Shown here in pieces: positions 10,192 through 21,167 of a DNA stretch of 64,000 bases. Position numbers and translations under genes: made by a program. Within the stretch, counting starts at the first letter, position 1. Each line of letters starts with the position of its first letter. Under the pieces are notes generated by a model. It was given only the letters and a program-made list of their open reading frames with translations. It made no database searches and was not told where the DNA came from. Source of the DNA: Stenopsyche tienmushanensis (lineage: Eukaryota > Arthropoda > Insecta > Trichoptera > Stenopsychidae); NCBI GenBank assembly GCA_008973525.1, contig WACJ01000226.1, forward strand, positions 186,001 through 250,000, written 5' to 3'.

Positions 10192-12515
10192 GGGACGTCT
10201 TCCTTGTTGGTTTAAAAAAAATGATTTTTTTTCGTGTATCGAAAAGAAACAATGATTAATAAAATACATTCAATAAATTTCAAGTTGATATAAATGATAT
10301 TCGCAAAATTATCGGCCAACGAAGAGAAGCTGCGCTACGCAAAGCTGAGATGAGCTTTTTTCAAGCTCATGGAAGTGCTCTCACACGCCTTAGATGAGCA
10401 TGATTTATGAAATTTGGCAGGCACGTGTATAATAAACGTTTACATCGTACAGACTACAATTATCAAAAAATATTTAAAAATGTTTATTTAATGAACAAAA
10501 TACTACAAAAAATATTGGTAAAAATACAAATTTTTCTTCAATCGCTCACTATTTTTTTATTTTTCAATATTTCTTTTTAATTGTAGTCTAAGCTATATTC
10601 AATTTTATACAAAATAAAAATATGTTTAAATTTTTCGCTGCATATCATCTATTCAGGACTGAGGACTTCCATAGTGAAGAATGTCATTGCTCGCGCATCG
10701 ACATACGTGGCTCTCTCCACTATCACTACCATATTTTGTCACACTTTAAAAAATATTTTTATGATCAATAAAGATTGTTTAGTCGATATACTAAATATCA
10801 ACATTCTATATTTAATATTTTCTGCATAAAAAAATGTTGAAATATTAGACCCAACAAGGTGGAAACGTACCTTAATGTAGTAAAAAAATCCATGCATAAG
10901 CATAAATATAGTATGCATGCTTCCACATATTTGATAAATTATCTCTTTGTCAGAGTTAATGGGATATATTTAATTATAGGTATTTCAATGGATTTATTAT
11001 GCTTCAATTTTCGTCCCTTTATTGGCTTTCGGGTTTTGCAATGACGTTGTTGAACATAACCATCCATACGATCAAAATTAGCGCACTACCCTTCACTCCC
11101 GAACTGTTCTTCGAGTACTGTCCCAAATATAAAGTATGTAGATAATGTCGAAAAAATCGGTTTTATAATGCATAACGTTAGCTGAATTAATGATTATTCA
11201 CTTTCAGCCGAACCTCGTCATGATAACGCCATCCGCCCTAAGAATATTGATCAACCATCCAGCAATTGAAAATGCAGATTTGTCTTCGATGAAGATGTTC
11301 TTGGTGTCCGGTGCAACAGTAGACTTTGATGAGCTTTCAATAATAAAGGTAGAATTGAGAGCCATCTACAATTTACTAGCGTAACGTTTTAATATATTGC
11401 ATATCATCCGATATTCAAACCTATTTTAGCAAATTGTCAAAATTAAATATTTAAAAATATGCGTGATCGTATGATCACAATCGTTTTAGCAGTATATTAA
11501 ATATTATTATAATGCATATTTAAAAATAATATACGAAGATAGTACCAAAGGTATCCAACCTAGCGTATTGATGCCGGTTGGTGTTTTAATAAAATACCAT
11601 GATAGAAAACCTTATAAAGCTAGTGTTTGTTAATCGCAAAGTTACAGGGGTTTAAATCCAATTTTGAACATTGTGAACTTTCTACATGAATCATAACACG
11701 TTTTAATAATTTCAACAGAAATATATTACCAACGGTCACGTAGTAAATTCTTATGGACTATCCGAAGCTGGTGGACCAGTGACATACGCTTTGCAAACGG
11801 AAGAACCCAAAATAGGCTCTTGTGGAAAAATCAATCCTGCTATTGAATACAAAGTAAATTTTTACACGTAAATAATCAATAAAAACGTCTTGAAAATCTG
11901 TAATCAATTATCATTGTATTTTTATAAGGTGATTGATATTGAAACTAAAAAAGAGCCGAAAGAGTCAAATATGCAGGGAGAATTATATTTAAAATCAACT
12001 TCCATTATGTCCGTAAGTCAGAATATATATACACATGATAGTCATTGTATTTGATATACATTTGATTGGTTGTTTCGTATTTAAGGAGTATTTTAACAAT
12101 CCAAAAGAAACTGCCGACTCCATCACCGAAGACGGATGGTTAAAGACCGGTGACCTGGTGAAAATCGACGGCGATGGATCGTCGATCGATTGAAGGACTT
12201 CTTCAAATACATGGGCTACGGCGTTAGTATACTTTTCTTTTATAATATGATTAGTGAGTATGAATAGATACTTATCACGTATCTATTACAGATTGCGCCA
12301 GCGACGTTGGAAAGCGTGATAAACAGTCTTCCGGGAGTCGAAGAATCTGCCGTCATTGGAATTGACAACAAAGATACTGGACATGTGCCGATCGCTTTCG
12401 TAAAAAAGACGGTGGACTCAAATATCACTGCTGAAGATATCAAACGAGCAATCATAGGTATTTGGGGAACGCAGTTCATAAAATTTAATGCCATACTCGG
12501 CTTCTTTCAAAAACA

Positions 12516-12581
12516 ACATAAAGCAAGTATTATCTGCTGACGCATGACGAGATTTGACGACTGTGTGCGTCAAAGTGTTAA
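12516..12581 (-). repeat. TTAA-type transposon end (family P2) in an intron
   Basis: Read on the minus strand from TTAA at 12578-12581: TTAACACTTTGACGCACAC, then GTCGTCAAATC, GTCATGCGTCAGCAG, ATAATACTTGC. The same series occurs at 19497-19562 and 58857-58930. It sits inside the last intron (12458-12707) of the synthetase-like gene, so it should be removed by splicing. Confidence 0.6.
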
Positions 12582-12835
12582 TATTACCTACCTCCACGGA
12601 TACCTTCCCCAGAGCTGTCGTTACGCTATCCAACACTTGGATAGCGTCAATTTATTCCATTTAAATTTTGGAATTTAAATTAATACCTGTCTTTTTTTCA
12701 TATATAGATAATCTTGCTTTTTACTGTGAACTTCGAGGGGGTGTTGTTTTCGTGGATAAATTCGAGATGACTGCGTCTGGAAAATTAAGAAGAAACGCTC
12801 TGATGAATCTTTTACCAATTTGCAAAATCGAATAA

Positions 12836-14225
12836 CACTTCAAAACATCCTTACAAACCTCCAATCAAACCATTAATATTTATTAAGAAACTGTTGGTGG
12901 AAAATCGTCACAGAAGCTCAGTAAGATGTAATTAAAAATAAATTTCATAAACTCAAAATACAAACAATGTTTATTGTGGCTCATTTGTCATACCAGCGGT
13001 CAGGAAAGCGGACCGATTGGACATATAAACCTTGCGGCCACTACGTCCTCTTTAAGGACGATTTGCGGCATTTTCTATGATCTGTACGATCATTAATTAA
13101 TAAAGACTACATATATATTTATCTTAATAATTTATGCTGCTATCTTAACTAGTTTGTTATTTTTAAGTTATAAAATCTAGCTAATTTCTCCCTCGCGTTC
13201 AGAGCGCAACTGGCCACTCGAAGTTGAGAATGAACCAATAAACAGCTCGGGTCTTGTGTGTTTCTTTTGCGTAAGACGCGGTACCGAACCGATATTTTCG
13301 AAACGGTTTAATTCTTATTTTCACTCCGGAAAAAATAATATTTTTGCTAGTTTTTGGTTCATCTTCGTTTTGAAACTTTGATAAAAAGCATTTAAGATAT
13401 AAAACCTACAGGTTGCTAATAAACATCCAGATACAAAGGAGAGCATTATAAGAATGGTTATATTATAATAATTCCAGAATTGTTCATGTGTCGTTGATTT
13501 GTCACTGCTTTGGTCACCATGTGCTTTAACTACGATATGATTATTTGAATAGGAATATTAGATAGGAGAGAATCTATGAATTAGTAGCGAAATTATGAAT
13601 TTATAAGTGATATTTTAATTATTGTTGCGTATCTAATTATATATTTTATCATTGCATGAATTTATAAAATCGTTTCGTAGAACGTTTTCAATTTCGACAA
13701 CATACGACTTATTTTTCTTTCAATATTATAAATAAATTCTATGGGGAATTCTTAGTATTTTTATTTAACTGATAAAAATTTTCAATGCAAACCTTCTAGG
13801 AACTTCGCATAGGTTTTCAACGTTGGATCCTATTGTTACCGTCTGATACTTGTCAGCAACAATGCTTCATTCAAACCTTTATACATTCTCGTTCAGGAAA
13901 ATTACAGGGCCGAATATTTTTCTAGATAGTTGGTATATTTCTACCCTGTCACTCATTTATAATCGAATCCCTTTAATAGCATTTCTGTTATGCTAGCAAG
14001 CCATGGTTTGTAAAAGTAGGAATGAATAGTAGATAAACGGAGTATCAGCTTGCTCCTAGATGAGTGTTTAATCTGTAAATAAGTATTAATCAAGTGGCCA
14101 ATAGTTGAAATAAGTATGATCTTATAAACATAGTAGTTAGGAGTAGTCAAATAGCTTTTAAGTGGTAATATTCCAATAATTGGGATCGTTAACCGGGGGT
14201 TACCCGTCGGTCTATATCTAGTAAT
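12836..14225. other. No gene seen
   Basis: 3' flank of the synthetase-like pseudogene. It holds the second copy of the 8869 repeat (12994-13043) and a mildly GC-richer patch near 13190-13310. Otherwise AT-rich with nothing recognised. Confidence 0.5.
12937..12942 (+). promoter_or_regulatory. Polyadenylation signal AATAAA
   Basis: AATAAA about 100 bp after the TAA stop of the synthetase-like gene. Position and strand fit its 3' end. Confidence 0.5.
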
Positions 14226-14766
14226 TTAAGGGGGTATTCGCGTAAAATAAAGCATATGTTCAATATTTTTTTAGTATAGATGGCAATTTCTAAAAGTTTT
14301 TTGCCGCAAAAAACATGTTTAGGTGTCAAACGCAAGCGTTGAAACTTTCGTTGTCATTTTGCGTGTAAGAACCTAAGCATCTCTCTAATATTTTCCAATC
14401 AGTGATACAATGCCCAGAGGAGAAGAAAATCTTCTCTTGGACCACGAACCATCGCCAGAAACTGAGAGCTCATTTTCCGGAAAGCCAACTTGTACATTTA
14501 AATATTTTTCTTCTCGAACGACTTTACGAATCACAACGTCGTACACAGCATTTACGCTTTCAGAGGTAGATTTTATAATATTATAATATAAATTTACGTT
14601 AAAACTCTTGTCAATATATATATATATATACGTTGGAGTGTTATAATTAATCAACAAGGTAGGAAACACCCAAACCGACCGTAGGATATCAATTCAAAGG
14701 TTAAACACCATCAAAAATGGCAAAAAAACGATTTTTCCAATACTTCACGTTGTAATACCCCCTTAA
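14226..14766. mobile_element. Internally deleted Mutator-like element
   Basis: Perfect 13-bp terminal inverted repeats: TTAAGGGGGTATT at 14226-14238 and its complement at 14754-14766. AGTAAT occurs immediately outside both ends, a possible short target duplication. The minus strand inside encodes Mutator-like transposase scraps (next entry). About 540 bp. Confidence 0.75.
14290..14669 (-). pseudogene. Mutator-like transposase fragment, two joined pieces
   Basis: The minus strand reads NELSVSGDGSWSKRRFSSP and LGIVSLIGKY, which is the VSGDGxWxKRGFSS region of the Mutator-like transposase family common in arthropods. It is joined directly to RCLGSYTQNDNESFNACV, which in the 50.4-51.3 kb copy lies more than 500 bp further on. 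The intervening coding part has therefore been deleted. Stops follow. Not functional. Confidence 0.75.
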
Positions 14767-14779
14767 GTAATAACTTACC

Positions 14780-15260
14780 ACGTGATAGCCCATCCTGTTT
14801 ACGTGTTTAATCTTTTCCCTTCCAGTTTTCAATGAATATTTTTTCCATTTTTTTTTCCATTTTATCCTGTCTTTTGCCTCTTGTATCCATTTAATGCCTG
14901 CTATCTGCTTTATTTCGTCTACCCATCTAAGCGTAGGTCTTTTTTTTATCTTCTCTTGCCTCTGGGGTACCACTCTAGGAGATGCTTCGTCCTTTATTCT
15001 TGCGATGTGTCCTGCCCAGCTCCATTTAAGTTGTTTGATTCTGAGAATGATGTCTTGAGTTTTCATTAACTTCTTATCCGTTTTATTTTAGATATGCCCA
15101 GCATGCTTCTTTCCATCGCTCTTTGTGCGGATCGTATTTTTTGAAGTGATCTTGTGCTCATTTTCCATGTTTTATTTTCCATATGTATATTGGATTTGAG
15201 GATTCGATTTGCTTTGCCAAAAGCAAACCATCCTAGTTTGGTTCTTCTAATTATCTCTGG
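14780..15260 (-). pseudogene. Non-LTR retrotransposon C-terminal fragment
   Basis: The minus strand first reads EIIRRTKLGWFAFGKANRIL and then RSAQRAMERSMLGIS, followed by a stop. A second frame gives KQLKWSWAGHIARIKDE and RWVDEIKQIAGIKWIQEAKD. These are the standard C-terminal blocks of LINE endonuclease/reverse-transcriptase proteins (QRAMER, WAGHIAR, RWxDDIxxxAG). It contains stops and a frameshift. It abuts the right end of the 14226-14766 element. Confidence 0.8.
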
Positions 15261-15457
15261 GTGATTTTCAAATCAAATTCCCCGCCACCCCTTTCGATTA
15301 TATTCAATGAAGATTGTTTGTTAAACTTATTATATTTATACCATGCATAATTATTTTCTACAAAGGCATATTTGATCATACAACTCATCTAATGAAAACG
15401 TCAATTTACACCGTTGGGTTCAACAAAGTCAACTTTTACAGCGAAAATGTGCTCAAA

Positions 15458-15530
15458 TTAACACGTAAACTGCGGGGGAAAGTCGCGTTCGTGTGCCCCC
15501 CGATGCGGGCAATCTTTCAACGTCGCACAT
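15458..15530 (+). repeat. Possible TTAA-type transposon end
   Basis: TTAACACGTAAACTGCGGGG begins at 15458, followed by GC-rich sequence unlike its surroundings. It has a piggyBac-like shape (TTAA plus C-rich terminus), but no partner end was found. Confidence 0.25.
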
Positions 15531-15967
15531 AAAAAAAGATTATTTAAATAAAATGCCACTACTTTTAAAACAATCATAATTTTAATCTAAGTTCTTATAC
15601 CGTCCTTAACACTTACAAATACATATTTTACACAAAATAAATATCAAACATTTAAAAACACTTTATAGAGTGTGATATTGATGACTTTGGCGTATATAAA
15701 TTTATATTTGTTGAATTGAAGTGTGAGAAGATTTATAATCGGCAACAGAAAAGCATTTTTGTTGTTTTTATTAAAATCTTGTTAGCTATTAAAATGAGTG
15801 TTTACTTTCTTATTCTACAACCTTCTTGGAAATAATTTAAATAAAGGATACACATTTTTAGAAATGTTTATTTGGAATAAGATCGGGGATTGTTTCCAGA
15901 ACAACACTCTCGGGATATTTTATAATTTATAAATACACATTGGTAATTCACATCAAATCATGAAATA

Positions 15968-16661
15968 TTAGGGTGTCCCATAAGTTCCTTTCGTTTTCAT
16001 ATTAAGAAAAAAATAAACAATAATTTGTATTACATCAAAACATATGGAATAATATATGATCGATTCTGTTTTATTACCTCTCCGGAAGCCTTATAATGCC
16101 TTCTTGCCAAAATTTCCCAGGTTTGTTGGCTAAATATTGATCAAGGTACATTGGCTATATACTGGCCGTGTTCTGGCAATTACATCCTTTAGATTGTCTA
16201 GTTGGAAACAATATTTTGTTGAATTGATCGTTTCACCTTGCTGAAGTAACTCATAATAAACTACCCCTTAACGGCCTCACCAAATGCATAGCAAAACTTT
16301 TTTTGGATGTAGGCCAGGTTTAGCTACAGTTAAAGCTACTGTACCCTTGGTCCAAGACAGTTTACGTTGGATATTCTTATAGAGTATCCAACTTTCAACT
16401 CCAGTGATGTCTCTTCAAAAAAGGTTGGCTATTATGTCGTTGGAAAAGAAGATCGCATGTTGAAATACGCTGAAGTTTATTTAGAAGCCACACATCTGAA
16501 CGATTGATGTAGCCCAATTTTGTCAGATGATTATGGACGGATGCTCGTGGAATTTCAAACTTGTTAGCTATTTCGCGAACAATATATCGCGGGTTTTCTT
16601 CAACCATGGCTATGATTAGATCTGTGTTCATTTGCGAAAGAAACTTATGGGACAATCTAAT
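15968..16661 (-). mobile_element. Internally deleted mariner element
   Basis: Left terminal repeat TTAGGGTGTCCCATAAGTTC at 15968; right end reads inward as GTCCCATAAGTTTCTTTCG at 16635-16655. The minus strand encodes QMNTDLIIAMVEENPRY, IPRASVHNHLTKLGYINRSD and, near the other end, NKPGKFWQEGIIRLPER. The first ~60 residues of a normal mariner transposase are missing, with the terminal repeat joined directly to the codons for QMNTDL. The 38.76 kb copy has the same junction. Confidence 0.85.
16395..16655 (-). pseudogene. Mariner transposase N-terminal-region fragment
   Basis: An open minus-strand stretch covers the second helix-turn-helix (VREIANKFEIPRASVHNHL) and the linker (GYINRSDVW). A deletion follows relative to the 38.8 kb copy, then FLKRHHWS and a stop. 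No catalytic aspartates are present. Confidence 0.8.
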
Positions 16662-17739
16662 ATATTTTAGCCTACGTTATTCATAAAATGTGTTAATATC
16701 ATACATCTTCGAACGGATTTGATATTTGTACAATAAGTGTAAATATTAATAGAACCCTTTGACAAACTTATTTTATCTTAGTTCAATTCAAAATTGTTGA
16801 ATGGGTTGTTACGCTTTGCTGCATTTTTACAAGTATGCCGTGAAGTAAGAATAGTTGAAAGAATTTCACCTGCTTCTTCAGGTGAAAACATCGTTGAACA
16901 TATACACTGCAAATTCACATTGCATTGAATATCTGCAAATATTTTCAAGATTTAAGAAAACTATTCTTGAAAGAGTTGAAGAAACGCAAAAAAATATCGG
17001 TTTTAAACATAGACCATAGCCGCTTACGATGCAATGCACCTCAAGATTTGATTTTAAAAATACATTTTAGGACCTAACGAGAAGAAACCTCAGACACCAG
17101 GATGAATTGGAAGGCATGGACATGTACGGCGGAGCTGTATAAAATTCGAATCAGAAAGACTACAGACCCGTCGGAAGTCAATGACAAGATCCTTCTTATA
17201 GAGCATTGCCAATTGAATAATTGTTAACATCATACAATTCATAAATTAAAATATACGCAATGTAAGCAAAATTTAAAAAAAAATTGACAACTTTATTATG
17301 TGCTTTAAAATAAATATGTAAATCAAATCAACGCTGAAAATTCATAGAGCCATCTTCAAATCGGCTGAGCGCAACGATGCGAGCGTATGTATGGTAATGA
17401 GTTTGTTTATGCGAGCATGTGTTTTCTTCGTCGATGGATGCTCGAAGCATGAAGGCGTCAGTTGCTATGACAACAAATCGATCGTTCTTCTATTTAATAG
17501 CTGATTAAATTACACCCTAAAGATTTTATATATTATTTAACGATGACATATTTATGGTGTCTTTCTCCCCCGCAAGATTTTATAAATTCCAGAAATTTCA
17601 TCTTTTGTCGTTTTTTTATCAATTCTTATAACGTTTTATGCTTAAAAGAGTTATCTTGTTTTATTAGAAATGATAAAAATAATTTATTTTATTTTATTTT
17701 GTTGATTTTATTATAAAATATGAACAAACATACAAACAT
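16662..17739. other. No gene seen
   Basis: AT-rich. GTTATTCATAAAATGTGTTAA near 16676-16697 is reminiscent of the transposon end at 26.65-26.72 kb. Nothing coding recognised. Confidence 0.45.
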
Positions 17740-18022
17740 CGATTTTTATATATAAGATCCACTGTAAGTTAATTTTACTATACCAATATTATTTGATAAA
17801 ATGCAAACAATAAATTGGCAAAGTTTTATCGCAATCGAATGAATGGTATGGCAGTGCATTAAATACGAACAAACAAACATTCATTTTTATATATCAAACT
17901 ATGCTTATGTTACTCGCAAAATCTTTATCAATAAGTGGACGAAGTTTTATTGCAATCTGATGAACAGTATGGCAGCGTATTTCGAACGAACAAAACCCAA
18001 TTCATTTTTATGTATCAGAAAA
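17740..18022. repeat. 121-bp tandem repeat block, Helitron-tail-like
   Basis: Unit built on AAGTTTTATCGCAATCGAAT, GAATGGTATGGCAG, GCATTAAATACGAACAAAC and TTTTTATATATC. The AAGTTTTAT anchors at 17821 and 17942 are 121 bp apart. The same units occur at 23.7, 26.35, 53.6 and 57.45 kb. Short tandem arrays like this are common inside insect Helitrons, but no Helitron terminus was proven. Confidence 0.7.
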
Positions 18023-18122
18023 TAAGATTTGTAATTATTACGCCAGGAAATTTTGCAAAAAAACAAGATAACAGTGATCCGATAAATTAAAATATATAAT
18101 TTTATATGAGCAATAAATATTT

Positions 18123-18365
18123 ATATACAGGGTGTTTTGTAAATGGACTAACTATTCTTTTTTTGGGTTAGAGAGATCTTTTGCTACGTTTCACACATAA
18201 GCCTAATAAATCCAGTGGCGTTAGGTTTAAAAACCGTGTGAGCCATGGAACAGGGGACGTCCCCTGACAAAGAAATCCAGTGGTGTCAGGTCTAGAGATC
18301 AATGTTGAATATTGTTTGGAAGGATATAATCTAGAGCAGCGGTTCTTAAGCTTCATAGTCACATA
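18123..18365 (-). mobile_element. Short Tc1/mariner-like remnant with internal duplication
   Basis: Terminal repeat TATACAGGGTGTTTTGTAAA at 18123. The minus strand reads LDLTPLDFFVRG and, about 70 bp later, NLTPLDLLG: two copies of the SPDLTPLDFF transposase block. The element at 35885-36141 carries the same duplication and a matching end. Confidence 0.65.
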
Positions 18366-19496
18366 TTTGTCCCTATTTTAGACAATACTTAATTAAAATA
18401 CGTATCAAATATTTTCAACTGAAACTGAAAGTATTTATACTCGAGAAACTATGACGTTGTTTTCAAATCTGCGATATATTGTGTTTTAGCACTTTAAGGG
18501 TTAATAACTCTTCAGCAGGATCGATGAAGTTTGCTTATAAAAATGTTTTTTTTTTTTTATTAACAAACCCTTGTTTGAAGATGTTTTCTTTAATAATTTA
18601 AGTACATTACAAATTGAGGAGAAAAATATACAAACAAAGAAATTTCACCTTCGCAAGTTTTGATACTCTTATTACTTAAAATGAAAGCTTTTCTTAAATA
18701 TTTTTTATTGTTAATTGATCAATGGAATTTGTACGAGAATTATATTTTTGATTACATAAATAGCTGGTCGTATTCTTAAAGTGCGAATCTTAATATTGGC
18801 ATAAATTAATGAGACGTATCTTTAAATATTCAATAAACACAGTACATGCTCCAGGTCCCCTTTATACGGCATTAGAAATTTAAAGGCATAAGTCTACTGT
18901 TGTATTATTCAACCCTTAACATTAAGCCATATAAAAATACATTTGTATTTCGATTGAACAAAAATAATACTTAAAGAATACAACACAAATTATGATGTTG
19001 AATACAAATACGATACAAATTATTGTCCGGCCCAACATCCAATCAAACGTTCCGATAATAAAAGTGACCACATTATTATTCAAATATGTATTATTTACAG
19101 CGCAAATCGCTTGGAAGCAATTACTCTGCGTTGAACTTTGTATCATATTATACATTTATCCTATGGCAAATTATAGCTTTATGATAATGGAGCTCGTGTA
19201 TGTTAATCGAATGAACTACAGAATTTAATTTTCGTCAGCAATTTTCGGGATTTTCACAAAAAAATATCATGAAAGGCTCAATATGGTAGTATAATTTCAA
19301 GAAAACATCGTGTAATGGAAATCCGTACTATACGAGGTTTTTATGACTTTTGGGACAACGATTTTCGCAATTTATGAACGTAAAATTGGAGTTAAACCAT
19401 CGCTAAAACACACAATTATTATTCCTTCATATTTAATGAGTTTCATTGATGTGAGATAAGATTTGAAGTGTCGGCGAAGACGGTATTCATAGACTT
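18366..19496. other. No gene seen
   Basis: AT-rich. Opposed ~77-codon open frames around 18922-19228 have no recognised features. CACTTTAAGGGTTAA near 18490 is TTAA-end-like but unpaired. Confidence 0.5.
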
Positions 19497-19562
19497 ATCT
19501 GGCGCAATAAGCAAGTATTAACTGCTGACGTATGACGGTATTTGACGGTAACTGTGCGTTAA
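19497..19562 (-). repeat. TTAA-type transposon end (family P2), second copy
   Basis: Minus-strand reading from TTAA at 19559-19562: TTAACGCACAGT, CCGTCAAATACCGTCAT, CGTCAGCAGTTAATACTTGC, TTATTGCGCC. Close match to 58857-58930 and 12516-12581. Confidence 0.6.
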
Positions 19563-19794
19563 TAGGTTAGGAGTCCCTTTTTGAAATTGTTTTTTTTTAT
19601 TTCACAAATTATTAGTAAAACTATTCAAAAATATGTTTTGAAAATTTCACAACAAAATTTCGATTTTTCCGATGTTATGAGCCCTAAAGTGAACAACCGT
19701 CGGTCCAGTTTCACGGAGTTCGCGACGAGTAATACGAAGTGACCGTTCAGTGAACTTAACTCTATACCCCTGTACTTGGGAAGAAGAAGGACGT

Positions 19795-20545
19795 AAAATT
19801 TCAAGAAATTGGAATTCTTGGTCTCGGTTTCAAGCTCATTGTCAATTGCAAGTGTGGATCATGACAAACCAATTCAGGTCAATTATTTGATACTGAATTT
19901 GAGATAAATAATTGAATTATGTTTGTCATACGACTCTTAGGTGTTGGCAGATAAGGACTAAACTTATTCTGCAATTACATGGACATCAGCAAATGGTATA
20001 GCTGAAGAACCTTACAATATAAACAACTGTCCAGAGAAAGATAGCAGCTGGTGCAAATGGCAGAAAGCTAAAGCTCTTGGAACGGAACCTGAAGTCTGAA
20101 CCCTACACCCCGACCTTCAAAAATCAATTCTTTCGATATATGAAGATCTGTCGAAAGATGAATTACTGAGTAATTCATTACTAAGAGTTGTTTAGGTGAT
20201 CACACACAGAATACAAACGAAAGTTTCAATTCAACCGTATTGTCTCCAAAGCACCTATATTCTGGCTTAAAAGCAATCGAGGTTGCGGCATTTTTGGCTT
20301 TTGCCTTATTCAATGAAGGGAATTCAGCACTTGTAATGATTATGGACAAAATCAAAGTAGTTATTGTCTCACAGAGCTTTAATTATGTACAGCAAATGGA
20401 CGAGTGGCGCGTCAAACAACAGAATAGAAGTAGCATATTGGAGATCAAGGAAGCTTGGAAAGCTCGAAAAGAAGAGATGCAAGCTCAAAATTATGCATAT
20501 GAAGAAGGTAAAGGATTGCTATATGATGCTGAAATAACTGATTAA
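19795..20545 (+). pseudogene. Mutator-like transposase, frameshifted
   Basis: Plus-strand pieces in family order: KFQEIGILGLGFKLIVNC (N-terminal region), FVIRLLGVGR, CPEKDSSWCKWQKAKALG, IYEDLSKDELL, GDHTQNTNESFNSTV, SPKHLYSGLKAIEVAAF and finally YAYEEGKGLLYDAEITD before the stop at 20545. The middle third, including the GDGD and KKEC region seen at 51 kb, is missing, and several frame changes and stops occur. Downstream, GCGTTTTTCTCGAAACCAC (about 20615) is the 3' motif shared with other elements here. Confidence 0.85.
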
Positions 20546-21167
20546 CTGCTAGGTAGTTTATATCATTTATTACTGCCTTAAATTTCTCGTTTTCGGTAAT
20601 TATGTTTTCAAAAGCGTTTTTCTCGAAACCACTTTTTTTAAACTTTGGTACATTGTAACTCAAAAAGTTATAAACCAATTTTTGTTTAAATTTACATATA
20701 TATTTTTTATTTAATTATAATCTATGCTAACCTAATTTTGGGATAATTTGATTGTTTAAAATATTGTTTTTATTGTAAGAAAAGTGCAAAAATAATACTT
20801 AAAAAATCTTACTATTTTGTTTAAACACTTTTTAAACATATTTTTTTTCTTTTTTCAGTCAAAACTTGGTTCACTTATTAAAAATATATATTGGTAATAA
20901 TATTAAAATGTTATATTGAATTTAATTGAAAATTGTGATTAGCACACTGTACCAAAGCAGTAAACTCTAATGGCGATCTTCCATGGAAAGCACCTTATAA
21001 CTTGACTATTTCTGGCGGAAATTACTCAAAAAAAAATTCATCTATATTTCAAAATATTAAAAAAAATATTATCAAAATTTAAACATATTCTAATTATTCT
21101 TTCCTTGTTAAAAAAAAATACAAAAAACACTAAAAAATCTGCCTCCTTATGTGGTTTCCCCCCTTAA
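20546..21167 (+). mobile_element. 3' noncoding arm of the Mutator-like element
   Basis: Runs from the transposase stop to GGTTTCCCCCCTTAA at 21153-21167. Its complement begins TTAAGGGGGG, matching the TTAAGG start of the elements at 14226, 45640 and 55341. The left terminus was not identified. Confidence 0.5.

Larger units (their letters stand above)
9393..12835 (+). pseudogene. Luciferase / 4-coumarate-CoA-ligase-like acyl-CoA synthetase, broken
   Basis: Adenylate-forming (AMP-binding) family, which activates carboxylic acids with ATP and transfers them to CoA. Eight exons can be read with GT/AG borders: 9393-9470, 10980-11133, 11208-11348, 11719-11853, 11929-12012, 12086-12222, 12292-12457, 12708-12835. 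Visible hallmarks are FSSLYWLSGF, SYGLSEAGG (the YGxxE motif), DGWLKTGDLVK, the hinge-side IVDRLKDFFKYMG, and the C-terminal TASGKLRR carrying the catalytic lysine. About 200 residues expected between exons 1 and 2, including the ATP-binding SSGTTGxPKG loop, are absent; the gap holds transposon sequence. In exon 6, after IDGDG, about 10 bases are missing (137 nt instead of 147), shifting the frame before IVDR. The protein ends ICKIE, without an SKL-type peroxisome signal. Probably a recent pseudogene, since every other exon keeps its frame. Confidence 0.85.
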
